A DNA stretch of 64,000 nt, taken from the NCBI GenBank assembly GCA_913062815.1, contig CAJXWZ010000005.1, positions 1 through 64,000 of the forward strand, read 5' to 3'. This document shows positions 1-9,383 of this stretch, piece after piece (the first letter of the stretch is position 1; each line of letters opens with the position of its first letter). The notes beneath the pieces are model-generated. The model did no database searches, was not told the origin of the DNA, and was given only the letters and a program-made list of their open reading frames with translations. This DNA comes from an uncultured Colwellia sp. (GTDB taxonomy: Bacteria; Pseudomonadota; Gammaproteobacteria; Enterobacterales; Alteromonadaceae). The position numbers and the translations under genes are program-made.

Positions 1-379
1 TTTGTGGTAAAAGTTAGCGTTACGAGGTGAAACCCCACTGGCAGCAATGAGCTTGTAACTGCCTCACAAACGAGCACTAAATTTCGGTTCTTATTGTTTT
101 CTTGAAGACCTTTAGGGGTCAAAAAAACAGATGACTATATTGTGCCCAATAACGCGCTAGGTATCTTTCAAGGCGATAGTCGACTTATCTGACAATGGGG
201 AAATTAACATCAATAGCTTCTTGGATTATTTAGAGCGTGAGAAAGCGTAAACCTGCTTTCATCCTTTCAGACAACTAAACCACTTTTGTTGCCGTTCACA
301 TAGTTTCATGAGCATGACTTATTAGTTAACAATTGGTTTATAGTAAGTTAGCGTATCATTAGGGCAATTTTACGCACAA
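1..379. other. gene-free stretch at window start
   Basis: No convincing gene is visible. Short open stretches around positions 130-250 end in closely spaced stops in every frame and carry no motif I recognise. It may be decayed coding DNA or simple intergenic sequence. Confidence 0.4.
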
Positions 380-412
380 AAAAGGGCAAAACCTTAATAG
401 TTTTACCCTTTT
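380..412 (-). terminator. rho-independent terminator of the cold-shock gene
   Basis: The sequence contains AAAAGGGCAAAAC and GTTTTACCCTTTT separated by a short loop, one mismatch in the stem, and on the minus strand the stem runs into a T-run. It lies about 45 bp past the stop of the minus-strand cold-shock gene. Confidence 0.75.
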
Positions 413-458
413 AACATGCAACTTATTGTAGTTGTATGGCGAACCATATAACCAACAA

Positions 459-668
459 TTAGATTGCTGTTATATTTTCAGCTTGAGGACCTTTCTGGCC
501 TTGAGATACAGCAAACTGTACTTTTTGACCTTCAGCTAAAGTTTTAAAACCATCGCCTGAGATTGCAGAAAAATGTGCAAATACGTCTGGACCAGATTCT
601 TGTTCGATGAAACCAAAGCCTTTAGCCTCGTTGAACCATTTAACTGTACCAGTAGTTACGTTAGACAT
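459..668 (-). CDS. cold-shock domain protein (CspA family)
   Basis: A 69-residue single cold-shock domain, the usual length for CspA-type proteins, which bind single-stranded RNA/DNA as chaperones and antiterminators in the cytoplasm. RNP1 (KGFGFI, residues 16-21) and RNP2 (VFAHF, 29-33) are intact, and W11 is in the expected aromatic position. The ATG is preceded by AGGA at good spacing. It is monocistronic, with its own promoter, a long leader and a terminator. Which paralogue it is (cold-induced or constitutive) cannot be told from the protein alone. Confidence 0.95.
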   Translation of the reverse strand: MSNVTTGTVKWFNEAKGFGFIEQESGPDVFAHFSAISGDGFKTLAEGQKVQFAVSQGQKGPQAENITAI

Positions 669-825
669 AATAATATCCTATTTATTTAAGAGTAATTGTT
701 GTGCCTTTGAAAAGGCAATGTTGCTGGAAGTATTGCTGTTACTTATAAAAAAACAGGACGAGGTAAATATATGAAACTTCGAAATGGTATGGAATAAATA
801 TACGGTGTACTTTCAAACTGCGCAA
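669..825 (-). promoter_or_regulatory. promoter and long 5' leader of the cold-shock gene
   Basis: On the minus strand a TTGCGC -35 (820-825) and a TATATT -10 (797-802) are separated by 17 bp. This would start transcription near 790 and leave a leader of about 120 nt, long in the way typical of cold-shock mRNAs. A perfect short hairpin (GCCTTT..AAAGGC, 703-716) sits in the leader. The promoter call is by eye. Confidence 0.55.
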
Positions 826-839
826 ATTATATACAATTA

Positions 840-1368
840 TATTTAAAAGTAAAGACATTAAAATTAAGAAACCATGCTTGATAGAGCTCTGAACTTTATA
901 AAAGTTGTTTACTATAAGGCTTTCATAAACTTGCAGGACACATAGACTTATATTCCGAAATACAAAACCTTAAGACTGACAACAGCGCCATGCGAACTGG
1001 ACTTCCCCACTTTCGCTAGGCAATTTCTAGCTCAGAAAAATAAGTTAAGTTAATGCGCTCTGTTCGCCAAGCATTATAGAAGTATAAATTGTCTGCTGTA
1101 GGACCTAAAAGTTGACCTGATACTTTACAGAGGATTAATGGCAATAATACGAAACTCGAATACGGCTAACGACTGCCATATGCTGTGGATTCAATTGGTC
1201 AGTGCAGCGCTATACTCAGCAATCAATACGTTTGCTTTATTTAAAAGTTCATATCATGCGTACTTTGCCATGCTGAATTTTAGCTCTTTAGGGTGCTCAG
1301 AATAACAACAATTGCTAAAATCGATAGTATTTTAATTTTCAGCAAAATATTACTCAGAGTACACTAAT
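840..1368. other. intergenic stretch, nothing recognised
   Basis: About 530 bp between the cold-shock promoter and the 3' end of the acyl-CoA dehydrogenase gene. I see no open frame with family resemblance, no RNA gene and no clear terminator hairpin for the long minus-strand operon that ends at 1369. Confidence 0.4.
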
Positions 1369-3174
1369 TTAGAACCAATCCGCTTTCATATCAAAACTAC
1401 TACTATCATTATTAATCAACAAATCTGCCCACGGATAAATTTGAGGTAATTCAACATTATAGAAATATTTGAGCGCTTGCAGTTTGCCTTGATAAAAATT
1501 TTCATCATCATGGTGAGGCTGATTTGCTATGCCTTTCGTTGCAGCAAGACCTTGCTTAAGCCATAGCCAGGCCACAATAACGTGACCAAAAAGCTCAAGA
1601 TACTTCACTGAGTTAGCTAGCGCTAAATCAATATTACGCGTTGACATTGCTGCCAGCACCACCTCTGTTGTTTGTTGTAACTTAGCAACCGCAGCCTGTA
1701 ATTGAGCACTATAAGGGTTTAAATGACTATCAAAAGAAGCTTGCTCAATGGTTAAGTTTATTTCAGCCAGGGTCGCTAAATAACCAGCCATGTTATTCAT
1801 AGGTATTTTGCGCGTTAATAAGTCTAAAGACTGGATACCTGTGGTACCTTCATGAAGAGTATTTAAGCGATTATCACGATAAAATAATTCAACAGGATGC
1901 TCATTAATGTAACCATGACCACCCAATATTTGTATGGCTAAGTCGTTGGCTTTAATACCGAATTCTGATGGCCACGTTTTAATAATAGGCGTTAAGAAAT
2001 CTAAAAGTAGATGGGCGTGTTTTCGCTCCACTTCACTTGCTGCAGTCTTTTCATCATCACTTAACTGAGTGCCATAAAGTACTAAGGCTAAAGCACCTTC
2101 AGCGTATGCTTTCTGCGCAAGCAGCATACGGCGAACATCAGCATGTTCTATAATGTTGACCATAGGTGATAAAGGGTCTTTGCAAGAAGGTAGTCGCCCT
2201 TGAGGACGATTCTTCGCGTAATCAAGCGAGTAAACAAAACCTGCAACACCAAGTAAAGCACCACTTGTGCCTACCATAATGCGCGCTTCATTCATCATGT
2301 GGAACATGTATTTTAGGCCACAGTTTTCTTCGCCAACCAAATAACCGATAGAGCCTTTTTTCTCACCAAAGCATAATGCCGTTGACGTTTGTGCACGCCC
2401 GCCCATTTTATGAAACAATCCAGCAAGCGCTACTTCATTGTCTTCACCCAAGGAGCCATCGTCATTCACTAAGCGCTTAGGTACCACAAACAATGAAATA
2501 CCTTTAACGCCCTTGGGTGCACCTTGCAATCTCGCCAGTACTAAATGAACAATATTTTCACTTAAGTTGTGATCGCCACCCGAAATAAAAATTTTATTAC
2601 CGCTAATGCGATAATTACCGTCGCTGTCTTTCACTGCTTTTGTTGTTAAATCGCCTAAGCCTGAGCCACTACCGGGTTCAGTCATGGCCATAGTGCCCAT
2701 AAAGCGCCCTGCGCGCATAGGCTTGACCCATTTATCAATGAGTTCATCACTGCCATGAGCTTCCAATAAATTGGCATTGGCATTGGTTAACATGTTGTAA
2801 CCAAGGGCAACACCACCTGCAATGGTAAGGTAAGCACCAGCGGCACTAGCAATAATTGGTGGCAGCTGCATACCTTCTAATTCATAATCAGCGGTAGCAG
2901 ATGACAGTCCTGATAAATTTACCGCTTCAATTGCAGGTTTTAATTCTGGAATCAATGCTATTGTTTGGCCATCAAAGGTTGGCTGATGGGTATCTAACTT
3001 TTGGCGAATAGGCAAAAAATGTTTTTCCGCAATTGCTTTTGCGGTATTCATCACTTCGTTAAAAGTGTGTCTATCATGATCTTGATAACGTGCTCTACTA
3101 GTGAGTGATTCACTATCGAACAATTCATACAACATAAAACTAAGATCACGTTCATTAAGTAGTGTGGCTGACAT
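1369..3174 (-). CDS. acyl-CoA dehydrogenase, long (about 600 aa) form
   Basis: A 601-residue FAD-dependent acyl-CoA dehydrogenase that would introduce the alpha,beta double bond into an acyl-CoA. TEPGSGSG (165-172) is the FAD/substrate loop. YRDNRLNTLHEGTTGIQ (about 432-448) contains E442 in the position of the catalytic base. The extra N-terminal segment and C-terminal domain of about 150 residues make it longer than the usual 380-410 aa, as in the subfamily with extended ends. It is the last gene of the minus-strand operon starting at 9075, 51 bp behind the SDR gene. Chain-length specificity is not readable from sequence. Confidence 0.9.
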   Translation of the reverse strand: MSATLLNERDLSFMLYELFDSESLTSRARYQDHDRHTFNEVMNTAKAIAEKHFLPIRQKLDTHQPTFDGQTIALIPELKPAIEAVNLSGLSSATADYELEGMQLPPIIASAAGAYLTIAGGVALGYNMLTNANANLLEAHGSDELIDKWVKPMRAGRFMGTMAMTEPGSGSGLGDLTTKAVKDSDGNYRISGNKIFISGGDHNLSENIVHLVLARLQGAPKGVKGISLFVVPKRLVNDDGSLGEDNEVALAGLFHKMGGRAQTSTALCFGEKKGSIGYLVGEENCGLKYMFHMMNEARIMVGTSGALLGVAGFVYSLDYAKNRPQGRLPSCKDPLSPMVNIIEHADVRRMLLAQKAYAEGALALVLYGTQLSDDEKTAASEVERKHAHLLLDFLTPIIKTWPSEFGIKANDLAIQILGGHGYINEHPVELFYRDNRLNTLHEGTTGIQSLDLLTRKIPMNNMAGYLATLAEINLTIEQASFDSHLNPYSAQLQAAVAKLQQTTEVVLAAMSTRNIDLALANSVKYLELFGHVIVAWLWLKQGLAATKGIANQPHHDDENFYQGKLQALKYFYNVELPQIYPWADLLINNDSSSFDMKADWF

Positions 3175-3225
3175 ATTAATTCTTCTATTATTACCGTTAT
3201 TGGACTTTAATTCTTGAGGTGATTA

Positions 3226-3987
3226 CTAATGTGCAGACACGCCGCCATCAATAGCAATACACTGCCCTGTCATATACGTATTCGCTGGTGACAACATCAT
3301 TAGCATCATGGCAACGATTTCTTTGGGCTCGCCTAAACGTTTCATCGGCGCACCTATGCTCATTTTGGCTTGCATTGTTGCATCAGCCATATCAGTGACC
3401 ATTTTTGTTAAGGTGAAAAATGGGCAAATTGCATTTACACGTATATTATGTCGACCATATTCAACGGCAGCAGTTTTAGTTAAACCAATAACAGCATGCT
3501 TCGCCATAGAGTAAGCACCCACTTTTGCTGCACCGCCTAGGCCAGCCATTGAACTAACATTTAAAATGGCACCACCTTCTTGTGTTAGCATTTGTTCAAT
3601 TTGATGACTCATACCAAACTGTACCCCTTTGACATTGATAGCAAATTGGCTGTCCATTAGACTTTCTTCAATTTCATGAAGCGCGTGAAATTCATGAGCC
3701 ACACCCGCATTATTGACACCAATATCTACACGACCAAAATGGCTTTTCGCTGCATTGACCATTTCCTTGCATTGCTCATTAACTGACACGTCGCATTTCA
3801 TGGCAACAACTTCAGCACCTGTAGCGGCAATTTCATCAGCAACCTTATGAACACCCGCTTCGTTAACATCACTGATCACTAATTTAGCACCACGTTGTGC
3901 CAACTCTTTCGCTAACAACATACCAAACCCTTGAGCAGCGCCTGTGATAACGGCAACTTTACCGGTAAAGTCTAAAATTGGATCCAT
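3226..3987 (-). CDS. short-chain dehydrogenase/reductase (SDR)
   Basis: A 253-residue classical SDR. The nucleotide-binding motif TGAAQGFG is at 15-22, NNAG at 92-95, and the catalytic Ser145/146-Tyr159-Lys163 set is in place (YSMAK). A strong AGGAG site precedes the ATG. Between a kinase gene and an acyl-CoA dehydrogenase gene, an oxidoreduction of a hydroxy- or ketoacyl-CoA is the likely role: reduction of a 4-keto group, or the 3-hydroxyacyl-CoA step of beta-oxidation. It is one of two SDRs in the operon, so the two steps may be shared between them. Confidence 0.88.
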   Translation of the reverse strand: MDPILDFTGKVAVITGAAQGFGMLLAKELAQRGAKLVISDVNEAGVHKVADEIAATGAEVVAMKCDVSVNEQCKEMVNAAKSHFGRVDIGVNNAGVAHEFHALHEIEESLMDSQFAINVKGVQFGMSHQIEQMLTQEGGAILNVSSMAGLGGAAKVGAYSMAKHAVIGLTKTAAVEYGRHNIRVNAICPFFTLTKMVTDMADATMQAKMSIGAPMKRLGEPKEIVAMMLMMLSPANTYMTGQCIAIDGGVSAH

Positions 3988-4052
3988 GATTTCTCCTAAA
4001 GCCGCTAAAGTGGCGTCTATTTGTGGTAATAAGTTAACTATATTATTTGGTT

Positions 4053-5102
4053 TTATTCATTTGCTTCTTGGGCAATCACTGACAAGGCCATTTGTGCAAG
4101 AGGCTCAACAAACGCCCCAACCTTGTTTGCATGCTCGTTAGAGGCATTACCTTGTGAAGCTCGTTTGGCCACACCTTGCGCTATTGCTGCTAGCCTGAAA
4201 AAGCTGAAAGCGAGGTAAAATGCCCACTTATCTATTTTTTCTATGCCCATGCGTTGGCAATAAAGTGCTACATATTCTTTTTCTGTTGGAATACCAAGAC
4301 TCTTACGGTCAACACCCTTCAAGCCATCAATACTACCTAAACCTTGTGGCATGCGTAGTTGCATGCACTGATAGGCCAAATCGGCATAAGGGTGTCCCAA
4401 TGTTGATAATTCCCAATCAAGAATGGCAATAATGTTGGTCGAGTTTTTCGCAAACATTAAGTTATCTAATCGAAAATCACCATGCACTAAACAAACCCGG
4501 CCATCATCGCTCGGTAGATGCGCCTCAAGCCAATGAATCAGCTCATCCATTGCAGCAATGTCTTGCAATTGGGTTAATCTATATTGTGATGTCCAACGCC
4601 CTAACTGTCTTTGAAAGTAATTACCTGGCTTGCCGTATTCGCTTAAGCCACAAGCCTCTACATCAACACTATGCAGGGCAACTAAGGCATTGTTCATGGC
4701 GTCATACATGGCGCTACGCGTGTTGTTCTGGTCTATTTCAGGTAATGAAGCACTCCAATAAACATCGCCGTCACAAAACTCCATCAGATAGAACATTGCG
4801 CCAATAACCTCAATATCAGTGCAAAGATGATACACACTACCCACAGGTACACCAGAGCCTTCTAACGCTTGCAATACTTGGTATTCTCTATCAACCGCAT
4901 GGGCTGATTTCAATATTTTACCCGGCGGTTGGCTGCGCAAAACGTAGGTACCTGATTGTGCGGCTACCTTATAAGTGGGGTTTGATTGCCCACCAGGAAA
5001 TTTTTCTAATGCTATCGGACCTTTAAACCCGTCAACATGCAATTCAAGATAGTGCGTGAGTTTATCGATATCAAAAGATGTCACTGCTGCCATGTTATCC
5101 AT
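4053..5102 (-). CDS. APH-family kinase, ACAD10/11- and LvaA-like
   Basis: A 349-residue aminoglycoside-phosphotransferase-fold kinase. The catalytic loop HGDFRLDN (207-214, D209 as base, N214 for metal) and the metal-binding DWE (229-231) are intact. Next to acyl-CoA dehydrogenase genes, this family matches the N-terminal kinase domain of ACAD10/ACAD11 and Pseudomonas LvaA, which phosphorylate the 4-hydroxyl of 4-hydroxyacyl-CoAs, so that is the likely reaction here. The start is not certain: a second in-frame ATG at 5093 has the GGGA site at better spacing. It is not an antibiotic-resistance enzyme by context. Confidence 0.82.
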   Translation of the reverse strand: MDNMAAVTSFDIDKLTHYLELHVDGFKGPIALEKFPGGQSNPTYKVAAQSGTYVLRSQPPGKILKSAHAVDREYQVLQALEGSGVPVGSVYHLCTDIEVIGAMFYLMEFCDGDVYWSASLPEIDQNNTRSAMYDAMNNALVALHSVDVEACGLSEYGKPGNYFQRQLGRWTSQYRLTQLQDIAAMDELIHWLEAHLPSDDGRVCLVHGDFRLDNLMFAKNSTNIIAILDWELSTLGHPYADLAYQCMQLRMPQGLGSIDGLKGVDRKSLGIPTEKEYVALYCQRMGIEKIDKWAFYLAFSFFRLAAIAQGVAKRASQGNASNEHANKVGAFVEPLAQMALSVIAQEANE

Positions 5103-5126
5103 TCCCGTTTATCAACATTCAAACAA

Positions 5127-6335
5127 CTAAACACTTTTCTTTGCTAAATCGCGACCTAACTGCATCATATGCACTTGATCAGGGCCATCAGCTAAACGCA
5201 ATGTTCTTTGGCCAGCATACATATGTGCTAAGAAAGTATCTTGGCTAACCCCCAAAGCACCGTGGCACTGAATGGCTCTATCTATCACATCAAGCGCCAT
5301 ACTAGGGGCAACAATTTTTATCATGGCAATCAGTTCTTTAGCAGCTTTATTACCTGCTACATCCATTTTCTGTGCTGCCTTTAAGGTCATTAACCTCGCC
5401 TGCTCAATTTGGCAGGCAGACTTGGCAATGTCTTCACGTACCGACTGTTGCTTGATCATAGGGCGACCAAATACCACTCTTTCGTTAACACGCTTACACA
5501 TTAAATCTAAGGCTCGCTGTGCTGCGCCAATTGAGCGCATACAATGATGAATACGACCAGGACCTAAACGGCCTTGCGCAATTTCAAAGCCCTTACCTTC
5601 GCCAACAATAATATTTTCAACAGGTACACGTACGTTTTCAAAGATAACTTCAGCATGCCCTTCTGGCGAATCGTTATAGCCAAAAACTGTCATAGGGCGA
5701 GTTATTTTCACCCCAGGAGTATTAGTTGGCACTAGAATTTGTGATTGCTGAATGTAACGATTTTCATTATCAGGGTCGGTTTTACCCATCACGATTAATA
5801 TTTCACATTGTTTGCGACAAGCACCGCTGATATAAAACTTTTTACCATTGATGACATACTCATCACCATCGCGTTCGATACGGGTTTCAATATTAGTGGC
5901 GTCACTTGACGCAACCTCTGGCTCAGTCATAGCAAAAGCAGAACGAATCTTTCCTTCAAGTAAAGGCTCTAGCCATTTTTTCTTTTGTACTTCATCGCCA
6001 TACTTGGCTAAGACTTCCATATTGCCGGTATCAGGTGCTGCACAATTGAATATTTCTGGAGCCCAATGAATTTTGCCCATAATTTCAGCTAAAGGAGCGT
6101 ATTCAAGATTGGTTAAACCACCGCTATATTCACCATAAGCCAATGGTAGAAATAAATTCCACAAACCTTGTGCTTTTGCCTTGGCTTTGAGTTCTTCCAT
6201 TAACGGTGGCGTTGACCATGGCAGTTCACGGGTCTGTTTATTCATCTGTTCTTCAACGGGATAAACATGCTCCTCCATAAATAAAGTTACACGTTTTATT
6301 AACTCTTTAACTTTGTCACTATATTCAAAATCCAT
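5127..6335 (-). CDS. acyl-CoA dehydrogenase, ACAD10/11 (LvaC)-like
   Basis: A 402-residue acyl-CoA dehydrogenase-fold flavoprotein. TEPEVASSD lies on the FAD loop, and the C-terminal motif is LADGPDQVH (about 381-389) where ordinary family members carry a YEGT-type Glu. The ADGPD motif is characteristic of ACAD10/11-like enzymes, which work on phosphorylated 4-hydroxyacyl-CoA and eliminate phosphate. I moved the start from an upstream TTG (6362) to the ATG at 6335 because AAGGA lies at proper distance and the protein then starts MDFEYSD like its relatives. It is directly upstream of the kinase gene (24 bp), so the two activities fused in ACAD11 are separate but adjacent here. Confidence 0.88.
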   Translation of the reverse strand: MDFEYSDKVKELIKRVTLFMEEHVYPVEEQMNKQTRELPWSTPPLMEELKAKAKAQGLWNLFLPLAYGEYSGGLTNLEYAPLAEIMGKIHWAPEIFNCAAPDTGNMEVLAKYGDEVQKKKWLEPLLEGKIRSAFAMTEPEVASSDATNIETRIERDGDEYVINGKKFYISGACRKQCEILIVMGKTDPDNENRYIQQSQILVPTNTPGVKITRPMTVFGYNDSPEGHAEVIFENVRVPVENIIVGEGKGFEIAQGRLGPGRIHHCMRSIGAAQRALDLMCKRVNERVVFGRPMIKQQSVREDIAKSACQIEQARLMTLKAAQKMDVAGNKAAKELIAMIKIVAPSMALDVIDRAIQCHGALGVSQDTFLAHMYAGQRTLRLADGPDQVHMMQLGRDLAKKSV

Positions 6336-6395
6336 GGTGATCCTTACTCGGCCATTAGCCAATAATTTATTAAACGACTCTTTAAAAGTAGAGTG

Positions 6396-7505
6396 TTAAC
6401 TTAATTTCATCAGTGCTTCTTTATTAAATGGGGCTATTTCTTCTTCATTTTTATCGCGAATTTTATTCACCCATTCTGGGTCAACTAACAACGCACGACC
6501 AATGGCAACTAAGTCAAACTCTTTGTTATTTAACCTATCTAATAAGCCATCGATACCAGTAGGATTTGATGTACCACTTAAGTCAGCACTGCCCTCACCG
6601 GTAAAGTCGCTATCTAAACCAACACTACCTACAGTAATAACTGGCTTGTCGGTTAACTTTTTAGTCCAACCCGCGAGGTTAAGTTCTGAACCTTCAAATT
6701 CTGGCAACCAAAAACGGCGGGTACTGGCATGGAAAATATCAACGCCAGCATCGCTTAATAGGGTCAACAAGCTTGCTAATTCTTCAGGATTTTGACAAAG
6801 CTTGGCGTTATAATCTTGTTGTTTCCACTGAGAAAATCTAAAAATAATCGGGAAGTCTTGACCCACTTTAGCGCGAATAGCTTCAACAATTTCCACAGCA
6901 AAGCGAGCGCGATTCTCTAATGAACCACCATAATTATCGGTACGTTGATTAGTGCCTTCCCAGAAAAATTGGTCTACCAAGTAGCCATGTGCACCATGAA
7001 CTTCAATTGCGTCAAAACCAATGGCTTTTGAGTCAGCAGCAGCTTGCGCAAACGAGGCGACTACTTCGTCTATATCTGCTTGGCTCATCGCAACACCATT
7101 TTCAGCACCCGGTTTATATAAACCTGAAGGGCTATGTGCAGGCACCGACTTATCAGGCCCAATACCTTCTTTTCTGACCGAGCCAACATGCCATAGTTGT
7201 GGCGCAATTTTTCCACCGGCTGCGTGAACTTCATCTACCACATGCTTCCAACCTGCTAGTGCTTCTTCACCATAGATGGCTGGAACGCGTTCATAACCAT
7301 TAGCTGCTTTATGTGAGACAAAAGTGCCCTCGGTAATAATCAAACCAACATTACCTTCCGCTCTACGACGATAATAAGCAGCTACGTCTGGCGTTGGGAC
7401 GTAATTTGGCGAAAAAGTTCGGGTCATAGGCGCCATTACCGTACGGTTTTTCAATGCTAGGCCTTGCGTTGAGAATGACTCAAATAACTTTTCTAAATTG
7501 TTCAT
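6396..7505 (-). CDS. NADH:flavin oxidoreductase, old yellow enzyme family
   Basis: A 369-residue FMN-dependent TIM-barrel ene-reductase. APMTR (25-29) and QLWH (103-106) line the FMN site, and HGAHGYLVDQFFW (170-182) supplies the His pair (H170, H173) that binds the substrate carbonyl. Such enzymes reduce activated C=C bonds of enones or 2,4-dienoyl thioesters. In this operon it could remove a conjugated double bond from an oxidised or unsaturated acyl chain. AGG lies seven bases before the ATG. Confidence 0.9.
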   Translation of the reverse strand: MNNLEKLFESFSTQGLALKNRTVMAPMTRTFSPNYVPTPDVAAYYRRRAEGNVGLIITEGTFVSHKAANGYERVPAIYGEEALAGWKHVVDEVHAAGGKIAPQLWHVGSVRKEGIGPDKSVPAHSPSGLYKPGAENGVAMSQADIDEVVASFAQAAADSKAIGFDAIEVHGAHGYLVDQFFWEGTNQRTDNYGGSLENRARFAVEIVEAIRAKVGQDFPIIFRFSQWKQQDYNAKLCQNPEELASLLTLLSDAGVDIFHASTRRFWLPEFEGSELNLAGWTKKLTDKPVITVGSVGLDSDFTGEGSADLSGTSNPTGIDGLLDRLNNKEFDLVAIGRALLVDPEWVNKIRDKNEEEIAPFNKEALMKLS

Positions 7506-7545
7506 GTTTTTTCCTATTTATTAATACTTTACATATAGGTAGCTG

Positions 7546-8325
7546 TTAACCTATTAAGAAACCACCATCGACATTGATAGCAGTACCTGTGGTGTAGCTT
7601 GACGCATTTGACACTAAATAGAGTACGGTACCCGCCATTTCTTCTGGCTGAGCAATACGCCTCATCGGCACATGGGTCATAAGTTGCTCTAAAATCTCTT
7701 TATTATTGACTAAGGTAGAGGCAAACTTTGTGTCGGTGCCGCCTGGCAATAAGGCATTTACCCGAATATTGAACTGTGCACATTCTTTGGCAAAAGTTTT
7801 AGTCATAGAAATAACTGCTGCTTTGGTAATTGAATATATACCTTGATAATCACCCGGTATAACGCCATTAATTGAAGCAACATTGACAATGGCTCCGCCA
7901 TCACTGTCTCTCATGAGTTTTGCTCCCAAAGTCGACATGAAGAAGTAACCTCGGATATTAACGTCTACCGTTTTTTGAAAAGCACTTAAGTCGGTATCTA
8001 AGACATGACCAAAGTAAGGATTCGCTGCTGCATTATTGACTAAAATATCTAGTTTGCCGTGTTCAGCTGAGATGGTACTGAAAATTGATTCAATTTGATC
8101 CATTTCACCAATATGACAAGCAATGGCTTGAGCACTACCTCCAGCAGTTTTAATGCTATCAACAACCGCTTGGCAACCTTCGACTTTACGACTGGAAACA
8201 ATGACATGTGCCCCATGTTGAGCAAGTAATTTGGCGATATGCTCACCAATACCACGACTAGCACCCGTGACTAATGCTACCTTGCCCGTTAAATCAAATA
8301 AGTTCTTTTCTGTGTTTTGGCCCAT
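7546..8325 (-). CDS. short-chain dehydrogenase/reductase (SDR)
   Basis: A 259-residue classical SDR with TGASRGIG near the N-terminus, NNAA, the active-site Ser in NVASINGV and the catalytic YSITK. The C-terminal half, with RIAQPEEMAG and INVDGG, is ordinary for the family. I place the start at the ATG at 8325, which follows AGGAG at ideal spacing, rather than at 8352, which adds nine unrelated residues and abuts the upstream stop. It belongs to the same operon as the kinase and ACAD genes and is a candidate for a keto/hydroxyacyl-CoA step. Confidence 0.9.
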   Translation of the reverse strand: MGQNTEKNLFDLTGKVALVTGASRGIGEHIAKLLAQHGAHVIVSSRKVEGCQAVVDSIKTAGGSAQAIACHIGEMDQIESIFSTISAEHGKLDILVNNAAANPYFGHVLDTDLSAFQKTVDVNIRGYFFMSTLGAKLMRDSDGGAIVNVASINGVIPGDYQGIYSITKAAVISMTKTFAKECAQFNIRVNALLPGGTDTKFASTLVNNKEILEQLMTHVPMRRIAQPEEMAGTVLYLVSNASSYTTGTAINVDGGFLIG

Positions 8326-8352
8326 GATCAAACTCCTACTAATTATTCCCAA

Positions 8353-9075
8353 TTACCTAAATGTTACCCAGTCATTACCCGCAATAGTTAAGTGATTAAA
8401 GTTATTTAAATAATCAATATTCACCTTGTTATCTGAGAACAATAATTTAGTCACACTGGTATTACGTATTTGTTGGTTTACTAACAATATTTTTTCATCT
8501 GATAAACCCATAACTTCTTGAACAATCGCTGAGATAGTGCCACCTGAGGTAAAAATACAAATTTCATCTGAATGATTACTTTTAGGTGCGTTTTTCTTTG
8601 CTCCTCTTGCTTGATTCATTACATCTTGTAAAGCACTGATACAGCGCCTTTTAAATTGTCCCCAGCTCTCTTTATATTCATCATCAAACGTTGAACTTAC
8701 CCAACGATTTAACGCTTGAGCAAAGTCTTTTTGAAAGGTTTTATTAGAATAGGATTTTTGGCTTATTAACGCCGCCATTTTTGCGAAATCTTGCCACTTT
8801 TCATCATAACAAGACAGTATGTCGACATGATTAAATTCATTGAAACCTGAGTGCAAAATAGTGGAAGGCTTTTTTCCTTGATACCCCAGTAAAAAGTTAT
8901 CTAAGGTTTGGCCATGACGTAATAAGTCACCTGCATATATTTGAGTGGGTGCTGGCATTGATTGCCAATACTTACCTAGTATTTTCGCTTGTTCAGCGCC
9001 TTTCTCAGACAATTGGTCATAATCTGCTTTACCAAATGATGCTTGTCCGTGACGAATAAGATAAATTGAAGCCAT
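8353..9075 (-). CDS. histidine phosphatase-family protein with altered second motif
   Basis: A 240-residue phosphoglycerate-mutase-like fold. The phosphohistidine motif RHGQ (8-11, H9), the second Arg in DLLRHGQT (R53) and an acidic residue in GFNE (E80) are present. The canonical second His motif (HGG) reads SGG (177-179, in FTSGGT), so the second catalytic histidine is missing or replaced. It is the first gene of the operon that includes a kinase, so it may dephosphorylate a pathway intermediate or a wrongly phosphorylated acyl-CoA. That role is inference. Confidence 0.8.
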   Translation of the reverse strand: MASIYLIRHGQASFGKADYDQLSEKGAEQAKILGKYWQSMPAPTQIYAGDLLRHGQTLDNFLLGYQGKKPSTILHSGFNEFNHVDILSCYDEKWQDFAKMAALISQKSYSNKTFQKDFAQALNRWVSSTFDDEYKESWGQFKRRCISALQDVMNQARGAKKNAPKSNHSDEICIFTSGGTISAIVQEVMGLSDEKILLVNQQIRNTSVTKLLFSDNKVNIDYLNNFNHLTIAGNDWVTFR

Positions 9076-9173
9076 AAATTTAGACCGGTATGTTGCTGTG
9101 TTGAAGTGGGTTTACATTGACAACTATTTTTGAGGCGTTCATGGTCAATACTCAGCTTAAGATGAAACGATGT

Positions 9174-9265
9174 TTTTTATGCTATTCCTTATGCTAATCG
9201 CTGCAGTCAGATTAAACAAATGAATAGTATCTATGACCAACTATTCATTATTAGAATAGAGAATT
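9174..9265 (-). promoter_or_regulatory. LysR-type operator/promoter of the catabolic operon
   Basis: On the minus strand, TTGTTT (9214-9219) and TAGCAT (9191-9196) are 17 bp apart. Upstream lie the dyad ATTC-N7-GAAT (9243-9257, a T-N11-A LysR box) and the overlapping TGAATAG-N13-CTATTCA (9221-9247). The T-N11-A box is centred about 67 bp before the expected start near 9183, as LysR recognition sites usually are. The block is nearly duplicated at 12012-12104. Confidence 0.7.
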
Positions 9266-9284
9266 TAGCTATTTTCAAATAAAT

Positions 9285-9319
9285 AAAAAGCCTTGCAATA
9301 CAAGATTACAAGGCTTTTT
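9285..9319 (-). terminator. terminator of the TonB receptor gene
   Basis: A perfect 11-bp stem, AAAAAGCCTTG and CAAGGCTTTTT, with a short loop. The U-rich end serves the minus-strand receptor gene that stops at 9384. It separates that gene from the operon promoter at 9174-9265. Confidence 0.85.
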
Positions 9320-9383
9320 CTGCGAGTAATTAACTCAATATATGCAAGCAGCATAACCCTGCTGCTTGACACCTAGCTACCCT

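Noticed and set aside
121..249. Short in-frame stretches that could be a broken gene end (positions 130-250)
   Set aside because: They need a frameshift to join, and I recognise no family, so there is no support beyond chance.
4053..5102. Aminoglycoside-resistance kinase
   Set aside because: The fold is shared, but the neighbours are acyl-CoA dehydrogenases and SDRs under one promoter, so a lipid-CoA kinase is far more likely.
5272..5547. Antisense open frames over the acyl-CoA dehydrogenase genes
   Set aside because: They mirror codon bias of the real gene on the other strand and have no start signals or family resemblance.
9221..9247. TGAATAG-N13-CTATTCA read as a mobile-element end or attachment site
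   Set aside because: The same dyad sits at the same distance from -35/-10-like hexamers at two promoters, which fits an operator; no target duplication or transposase is present.
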